A stretch of 10,970 bases of DNA from assembly GCA_018780025.1 (NCBI GenBank), contig JADMKH010000255.1, forward strand, positions 1 through 10,970. Reading direction: 5' to 3'. This DNA comes from Thiobacillus sp. GTDB taxonomy: Bacteria; Pseudomonadota; Gammaproteobacteria; Burkholderiales; Thiobacillaceae. Each line of letters begins with the position of its first letter. The first letter of the stretch is position 1. The notes under the pieces are model-generated. The model saw only the letters and a program-made list of their open reading frames with translations. It did no database searches and had not been told where the DNA came from. This document shows positions 7,535 through 10,970 of the stretch, piece after piece. Position numbers and translations under genes: made by a program.

Positions 7535-8077
7535 TTAACGATCCAGCGGATCAAATCCCTGCTCGGCGAGCCAGTCCGCGCCTGCCTCATTCAAATCATC
7601 CGCGCCTTCCGCATCGTGATCCTCGTCGCCTTCTTTCCCGGCTTCGACCTCGGGTTCCGACTCGCGCATCGGCGCAGACAATGAATCCTTGCCGCGCAGG
7701 AATTCCAGCGCGGCCGTGGCGACGAGGAAGGCGTCCCCGCCCTGGACCTTCAACGACGACTCGATCAGTGGTCTGGCCCAGTCGGACACGGTCAGTTCAC
7801 ATTCCAGGTCTGCCCATGGCAGAAAGTCGGGCTGGTCCGGATCGCTCAGCACGATCAGCTGCATGATTTCCGGGGACCTGAAGCCAAAGGCACCGTAAAA
7901 CATGACCGCCACCATTTCCGGACTGAACGCAATCATCGGCAGAATGGCGTCAATCTCCCGCCGCTTCTCGTTCAAGCGCTTTTGCAGCACCGACTTGCCT
8001 TCGGAATCCGTTACCAGATCATCGACCTCGGCAATGTAGCTTTTGATAAGGTCGGAAAAATAACGCGATTTTTTCAC
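7535..8077 (-). CDS. Uncharacterised 180-aa protein with acidic tail, second gene of J-domain operon
   Basis: The start is a GTG at 8077 whose bases overlap the TGA of the J-domain gene (GTGA, 8074-8077), a typical sign of translational coupling; AGGA lies about nine bases upstream. Residues 1-130 look like a compact helical domain, with a charged helix (QKRLNEKRREID, 32-43) and a hydrophobic core (MVAVMFYGAFGF, 55-66). Residues 139-168 are strongly acidic and probably disordered, and the protein ends in WLAEQGFDPLDR. There is no signal peptide, membrane helix or known catalytic motif. I do not recognise the family. Direct coupling to a J-domain protein suggests that the two products work together. 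Confidence 0.9.
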   Translation of the reverse strand: MKKSRYFSDLIKSYIAEVDDLVTDSEGKSVLQKRLNEKRREIDAILPMIAFSPEMVAVMFYGAFGFRSPEIMQLIVLSDPDQPDFLPWADLECELTVSDWARPLIESSLKVQGGDAFLVATAALEFLRGKDSLSAPMRESEPEVEAGKEGDEDHDAEGADDLNEAGADWLAEQGFDPLDR

Positions 8078-8352
8078 TTGAGTACATCCTGGATATATTT
8101 GCTCGAAATGTCCCGCGCAACGGCCAGGGGATCTTCAATCAGACTGCGTTGCCGATAGTCATCGAAAGCCTTGCGGCGCTCGGCATCGGATAGCACTTCA
8201 TACGCTTCCTGAACTTCCCTGAAGCGCATCGCTGCATCCGGAGCCTGGTTCTTGTCGGGGTGGTACTGGGCGGCTTTTTTACGGTAAGCGGCCTTGATCA
8301 AATCCGTTGTTGCACCGGGCGAGATGCCCAGTTTTTCATAGTGATCCTGCAT
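8074..8352 (-). CDS. J-domain-only co-chaperone (class C DnaJ-like), 92 aa
   Basis: J domains stimulate the ATPase of Hsp70 (DnaK) and deliver clients to it. The domain fills residues 4-68: YEKLGI, a basic helix II (AAYRKKAAQY), the essential HPD at 31-33, helix III (FREVQEAYEVLSD) and the KAFDDY end motif. There is no Gly/Phe linker, zinc-finger region or C-terminal substrate-binding domain, so it is not DnaJ or CbpA. Only a short tail remains (69-92, ending in SSKYIQDVLK), which may bind a partner. The start is the ATG at 8352, with AAGAGGA six bases upstream. A longer open frame up to 8427 has no ribosome binding site and departs from the J-domain pattern. It leads a four-gene operon and overlaps the next gene. 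Specialised J proteins usually take their job from their partner, here perhaps the three unknown proteins. Confidence 0.95.
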   Translation of the reverse strand: MQDHYEKLGISPGATTDLIKAAYRKKAAQYHPDKNQAPDAAMRFREVQEAYEVLSDAERRKAFDDYRQRSLIEDPLAVARDISSKYIQDVLK

Positions 8353-8498
8353 GACAATCCTCTTTGTGTGCTTCATTAAGCCACAGTTATGGGTCCGGAT
8401 TTCCACGCCCCACGAAATCGGCGGCATTTATCCTGAGGGACTTGAAACGTAAGGTCCTGTGTCGAACCTTGAAGGCGGCCTGGGATCACCCACTCCTG

Positions 8499-8523
8499 GC
8501 CTGAGGCGGCGCCCGCATCAGGC
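8499..8523. other. Weak inverted repeat after the diguanylate cyclase gene
   Basis: GCCTGA (8499-8504) and TCAGGC (8518-8523) pair around a GC-rich 13-base middle, about 20 bases past the cyclase stop. There is no T-run, so at best it is a weak terminator. The rest of the 191-base gap up to the J-domain gene shows no convincing promoter to my eye. Confidence 0.25.
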
Positions 8524-8543
8524 TGTCGGTGGACGCGCCGCTT

Positions 8544-9779
8544 TTACGCGCACGAAATCGTGGCCTCACGGTAAGTGTGCTTGCCGTCGCGTTTCGCCGC
8601 GTAAAGCGCCGCGTCGGCTTTCTTGAGCAGATCGTCCAGCGTTTCTTTGCCCGCGCAGCACAGGGCGATACCCACCGAAGCCCCGATCTGTGCGGTGCCC
8701 CCTCCGGCAAGCGGGATGGCCTGACTCAGTCTGTCCACTACACGGCTTGCAACCTCACGCGCAGCCTCGGCATTGTCGACCTGCCCCAGCACGATGACAA
8801 ACTCGTCTCCGCCGAAACGGGCGATCACATCCGACTCGCGGAGCAGCTGCTGCATCCGTTTTGCGGACGTCACGAGAACCTCGTCGCCCGCGGCATGCCC
8901 ATAACGGTCGTTTACCGCCTTGAAATCGTCCAGATCGATCGCCAGGACAGCCATCTGTTTTCCGGATCGCTTCGCGCTGGCAATCAAATGTTTTTCGTTT
9001 TCGTGCAGGAACCGCCGGTTGGCCAGGCCCGTCAGCGGGTCGTGCAGACTGAGTTGCCGGATCGTCTGCTCGGCATGGAATCCTGCCTTGATCAGGCGAG
9101 CGGTTTCCCGGTACAGCCCGAGCAGTGCCAACCCCGTCCACAGTCCGGTGATGCCGAGCAGCACCGACGACAGGTTCTGATCGTGAATTCGGGTGGTTTC
9201 GCGCTTTTCCAGCTGGTTCAGTTCTTCGCGTCCGGTCTCGATCAGAATGCGGTGGATCTGCTCGATGGCGGACTTGTCGAAGCCCGCAAGCTCCCGTTCT
9301 GGAGGCGTGGCATTGCCCCCCGCCTCTGCGCGTTGCTGGAGCGCGCCAAATCCCGTCTCCAATGCCGATTGCAGTGCCGGCAGGGGCGCCAGGCGAGCAG
9401 CCTGGGCGCCGTCAGCACGGATCAGGACGATCAGTTGCTCGGCACTGGGACACGACGATTGGCGACAGATCAGGCTGGGGGCAAGATACGCGGAATCTTG
9501 CGATTCGGCGTATTTGCGAACCGCGTTGTCCAGGTTGAGCAGGTAGGTGCGCAGCGCGTCGATATACGCGATAACCTGCCGCGTGTGGTCTACCGAGCGA
9601 ACGGCCTCTTCCGAGCGTTGATACTGGTAGAAAGTCAGGGCGAACAGGACCGCGATGATCAGGGCGAAGATTAGCGCGCCCTTGTGGAGCACCCGCTTGA
9701 AGCCGGCAAAAACGGACCCATCGATTTCGGTTTGCATCTGTGACGTGCCCAAATTCATTGCGCGCGCGGCCCGAGCCAT
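8544..9779 (-). CDS. Membrane diguanylate cyclase (GGDEF) with periplasmic sensor region
   Basis: The enzyme makes cyclic di-GMP from two GTP. Transmembrane helices at about 34-53 and 203-223 enclose a helical periplasmic region (54-202), CHASE3-like in size and position but not assigned. A linker leads to the GGDEF domain (about 241-405): SLHDPLTGLANRR, metal-binding Asp282/Asp284 in DLDDFK, and the intact active site GGDEF at 323-327. An RESD inhibitory site (314-317) lies exactly five residues before it, so product feedback is expected. No EAL domain is present. Cys105 and Cys110 in the periplasmic region could form a disulfide. Start: the ATG at 9779 gives the longest frame, but none of the ATGs at 9779, 9758 or 9737 has a clear ribosome binding site, so the first ~15 residues are uncertain. 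It seems to be a single-gene unit. Confidence 0.95.
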   Translation of the reverse strand: MARAARAMNLGTSQMQTEIDGSVFAGFKRVLHKGALIFALIIAVLFALTFYQYQRSEEAVRSVDHTRQVIAYIDALRTYLLNLDNAVRKYAESQDSAYLAPSLICRQSSCPSAEQLIVLIRADGAQAARLAPLPALQSALETGFGALQQRAEAGGNATPPERELAGFDKSAIEQIHRILIETGREELNQLEKRETTRIHDQNLSSVLLGITGLWTGLALLGLYRETARLIKAGFHAEQTIRQLSLHDPLTGLANRRFLHENEKHLIASAKRSGKQMAVLAIDLDDFKAVNDRYGHAAGDEVLVTSAKRMQQLLRESDVIARFGGDEFVIVLGQVDNAEAAREVASRVVDRLSQAIPLAGGGTAQIGASVGIALCCAGKETLDDLLKKADAALYAAKRDGKHTYREATISCA

Positions 9780-9842
9780 GAGGGCATGTTTGCTCGGGTG
9801 CCTGAATAAAAGGGGCTTGAACTTTTTGCCATGGGCGTGACT

Positions 9843-9870
9843 GTAATGGCAAACGAAAGCACTCTGACAA
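9843..9870 (-). promoter_or_regulatory. Possible sigma-70 promoter for the diguanylate cyclase gene
   Basis: On the minus strand TTGTCA (9870-9865, five of six matches to the -35 consensus) is followed after 16 bases by CATTAC (9848-9843), a poor -10. The position, 64 bases before the ATG at 9779, is reasonable. Only the -35 is convincing. Confidence 0.3.
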
Positions 9871-9959
9871 TAGTCTGAATATTAACCGGTTTTGCGTCAG
9901 ATCAGCCAGTCTTATGGCATGGCAGTGGCCCCCTTATCCGAACAACAAACGTAGCGGGA

Positions 9960-10757
9960 TCAGGCGGCTTCCTGCGGCCGCATCTGGCGGCTGTAGAGAA
10001 ACTCCAGCACCTGGCTGCGCAGGTCGTGGTAATGCGGTTCGTGCGCCAGTTGCAGGCGCTCGCGCGGGCGCGGCAGATCGACGCTGAGGATTTCGCCGAT
10101 GGTCGCCGCCGGGCCGTTGGTCATCATCACGATGCGGTCGGAGAGCAGCACCGCCTCGTCGACGTCGTGCGTCACCATGATGACCGTGCTTTGGGTCGTG
10201 GCGACGATCTTCATCAGCTCGTCCTGCAGGTGGGCGCGGGTCAGCGCGTCGAGCGCGCCGAAGGGCTCGTCCAGCAGCAGCACCTTGGGCTCCATCGCCA
10301 GCGCGCGGGCAATGCCGACGCGCTGTTTCATGCCGCCGGAGATTTCGCCCGGCAGCTTGCCGGCGGCGTGAGTCAGCCCCACCAGTTCCAGCACAGCCGT
10401 GGTGCGCGCCTTTAACTGCGCTTTCGATTCGGTGTCGCCGAACACCTTTTCCACCGCGAGGTAGACGTTCTCGAACGCGGTGAGCCAGGGCAGCAGCGAA
10501 TGATTCTGGAACACTACGCCACGCTCGGGGCCGGGCCCCTTGATCTCCTTGTTGGCAAGCAGCAGTACGCCGTTGGTGGCATCGAGCAGCCCGGCCACCA
10601 GATTCAGCAGGGTGGACTTGCCACAGCCGGAGTGGCCGATCAGGGTGATGAACTCGCCCTGCTGCACCTTGAGATTGATGTCGGCGAGCGCGATGAATTT
10701 TCCTTTTTTGGTGTTGAACACCATCGAGGCGTTTTCGATATGGACGTAGGATTGCAT
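9960..10757 (-). CDS. nrtD: Nitrate-type ABC transporter ATPase (NrtD/NasD-like), 265 aa
   Basis: This is the ATP-hydrolysing subunit of an ABC importer of the nitrate/sulfonate/bicarbonate group, on the cytoplasmic face. Motifs are Walker A GHSGCGKST (41-49), Q-loop Gln84, signature ISGGMKQR (139-146), Walker B LLLDEP (Asp163, Glu164) and the switch His197. Wording such as NHSLLPWLTAFENV and MTNGPAATIGEIL is typical of the NrtC/NrtD family. There is no fused substrate-binding domain, so it is NrtD-like rather than NrtC-like. The start is the ATG at 10757, preceded by AAGGA at good spacing. An in-frame TTG at 10808 lies inside the palindromic repeat and is unlikely. The permease gene is 97 bases upstream on the same strand. 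Cyanate, bicarbonate or taurine transport cannot be excluded; the fused kinase/phosphatase at the window's other end favours nitrate. Confidence 0.88.
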   Translation of the reverse strand: MQSYVHIENASMVFNTKKGKFIALADINLKVQQGEFITLIGHSGCGKSTLLNLVAGLLDATNGVLLLANKEIKGPGPERGVVFQNHSLLPWLTAFENVYLAVEKVFGDTESKAQLKARTTAVLELVGLTHAAGKLPGEISGGMKQRVGIARALAMEPKVLLLDEPFGALDALTRAHLQDELMKIVATTQSTVIMVTHDVDEAVLLSDRIVMMTNGPAATIGEILSVDLPRPRERLQLAHEPHYHDLRSQVLEFLYSRQMRPQEAA

Positions 10758-10778
10758 CTTGTTTCCTTTCATGGGGGG

Positions 10779-10843
10779 CGTAGGTTGGGTTGAGCTTGCG
10801 AAGCCCAACGTGGCTGCTGTTGGGCTTGTCAGCCCAACCTACG
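10779..10843. repeat. Nested palindromic repeat between permease and ATPase genes
   Basis: Outer ends CGTAGGTTGGG (10779-10789) and CCCAACCTACG (10833-10843) match perfectly over 11 bases. Inside, AAGCCCAAC (10801-10809) pairs with GTTGGGCTT (10819-10827) around a 9-base loop. Each half can also fold alone: GTTGGG...CCCAAC (10784-10809) and GTTGGGC...GCCCAAC (10819-10838). The GTAGGTTGGGTTGAGC type of sequence is, from general knowledge, a dispersed intergenic repeat in several bacterial groups. Within a transporter operon it could lower or stabilise downstream expression. Confidence 0.8.
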
Positions 10844-10854
10844 TGGTGGCTCTG

Positions 10855-10970
10855 TCAGTCGTAACTAAACCGCTTCGCCACCAGCATCAGCATCTGCTCA
10901 AGCAGCAGCCCGACAATGCCGACGACGAAGATGGCGATGATGATGTGGGCGACGTTGAGGTTGTTCCATT
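10855..10970 (-). CDS. nrtB: Nitrate-type ABC transporter permease, C-terminal 37 residues (NrtB-like)
   Basis: Only the end of the gene is in the window, and the rest lies beyond base 10970. The visible part is one hydrophobic helix (VAHIIIAIFVVGIVGLLLE) followed by the basic tail MLVAKRFSYD and a TGA at 10855-10857. This matches the usual end of inner-membrane permeases in the NrtB/SsuC group. The adjacent NrtD-like ATPase on the same strand supports the call. Confidence 0.82.
   Translation of the reverse strand, partial: WNNLNVAHIIIAIFVVGIVGLLLEQMLMLVAKRFSYD

Noticed and set aside
6708..7538. A 276-codon open frame on the plus strand
   Set aside because: It is antisense to the J-domain operon. 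The minus-strand genes have ribosome binding sites and tight spacing, and this frame has neither.
5501..8352. The J-domain operon as a phage-defence or toxin-antitoxin system
   Set aside because: There is no nuclease, NTPase, toxin-like or DNA-binding motif and no mobile element nearby, so nothing supports that label.
8353..8427. N-terminal extension of the J-domain protein by 25 residues
   Set aside because: The extension has no ribosome binding site and departs from the J-domain start. The ATG at 8352 has a good one.
8441..8474. CTTGAAA (8441-8447) and CTTGAAG (8468-8474), like the heat-shock sigma-32 -35 box
   Set aside because: Both lie on the plus strand and point away from the J-domain gene, and no matching -10 (CCCCAT type) is at the right distance. 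A heat-shock promoter cannot be claimed.
8529..9674. A 381-codon open frame on the plus strand
   Set aside because: It runs antisense to the GGDEF gene and shows no domain, start signal or ribosome binding site.
10758..10808. Upstream TTG start of the nitrate ATPase
   Set aside because: It falls inside the palindromic repeat, and the residues it adds are encoded by repeat sequence. The ATG at 10757 has a clear ribosome binding site.

Overview
The window (10,970 bases, fairly GC-rich) looks like chromosomal DNA of a Gram-negative proteobacterium, most likely a betaproteobacterium. The evidence is a lipoprotein-type patatin, a GGDEF diguanylate cyclase with a periplasmic sensor region, a proteobacterial-type fused PP2C phosphatase/Ser-Thr kinase and Nrt-type nitrate ABC transporter genes. 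The genus cannot be fixed from the sequence alone. No tRNA, rRNA, CRISPR array, transposase, integrase or phage gene is visible.

Layout. (1) 1-1442, plus strand: the 3' part of a phosphatase-kinase fusion with a C-terminal membrane anchor. Its relatives in other proteobacteria sit in nitrate assimilation clusters. (2) 1468-4128, minus strand: a soluble GAF histidine kinase followed by an MFS transporter of unknown substrate. (3) 4129-4367: a divergent intergenic region with two neighbouring hairpins. (4) 4368-5240, plus strand: a patatin-like phospholipase with a lipoprotein signal. (5) 5241-5500: a convergent gap with a short possible gene remnant and a 91-bp imperfect inverted-repeat element. 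(6) 5501-8352, minus strand: a tight four-gene operon, read as a J-domain-only co-chaperone followed by three cytoplasmic proteins of 180, 249 and 414 residues that I do not recognise. (7) 8544-9779, minus strand: a membrane diguanylate cyclase. (8) 9960-10970, minus strand: a nitrate-type ABC transporter, with the end of its permease and the complete ATPase, separated by a nested palindromic repeat.

How the genes fit together. The two ends of the window (kinase/phosphatase and NrtB/NrtD) point to nitrate uptake or assimilation, with unrelated genes between them. The part most likely to be an undescribed system is the J-domain operon. A 3-nt stop/start overlap and gaps of 29 and 10 nt, each with a credible ribosome binding site, imply co-expression. 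The J-domain protein implies Hsp70 (DnaK) recruitment, with the three unknown proteins as possible partners or clients. That role is inference; the operon structure and the J domain are read directly from the sequence.
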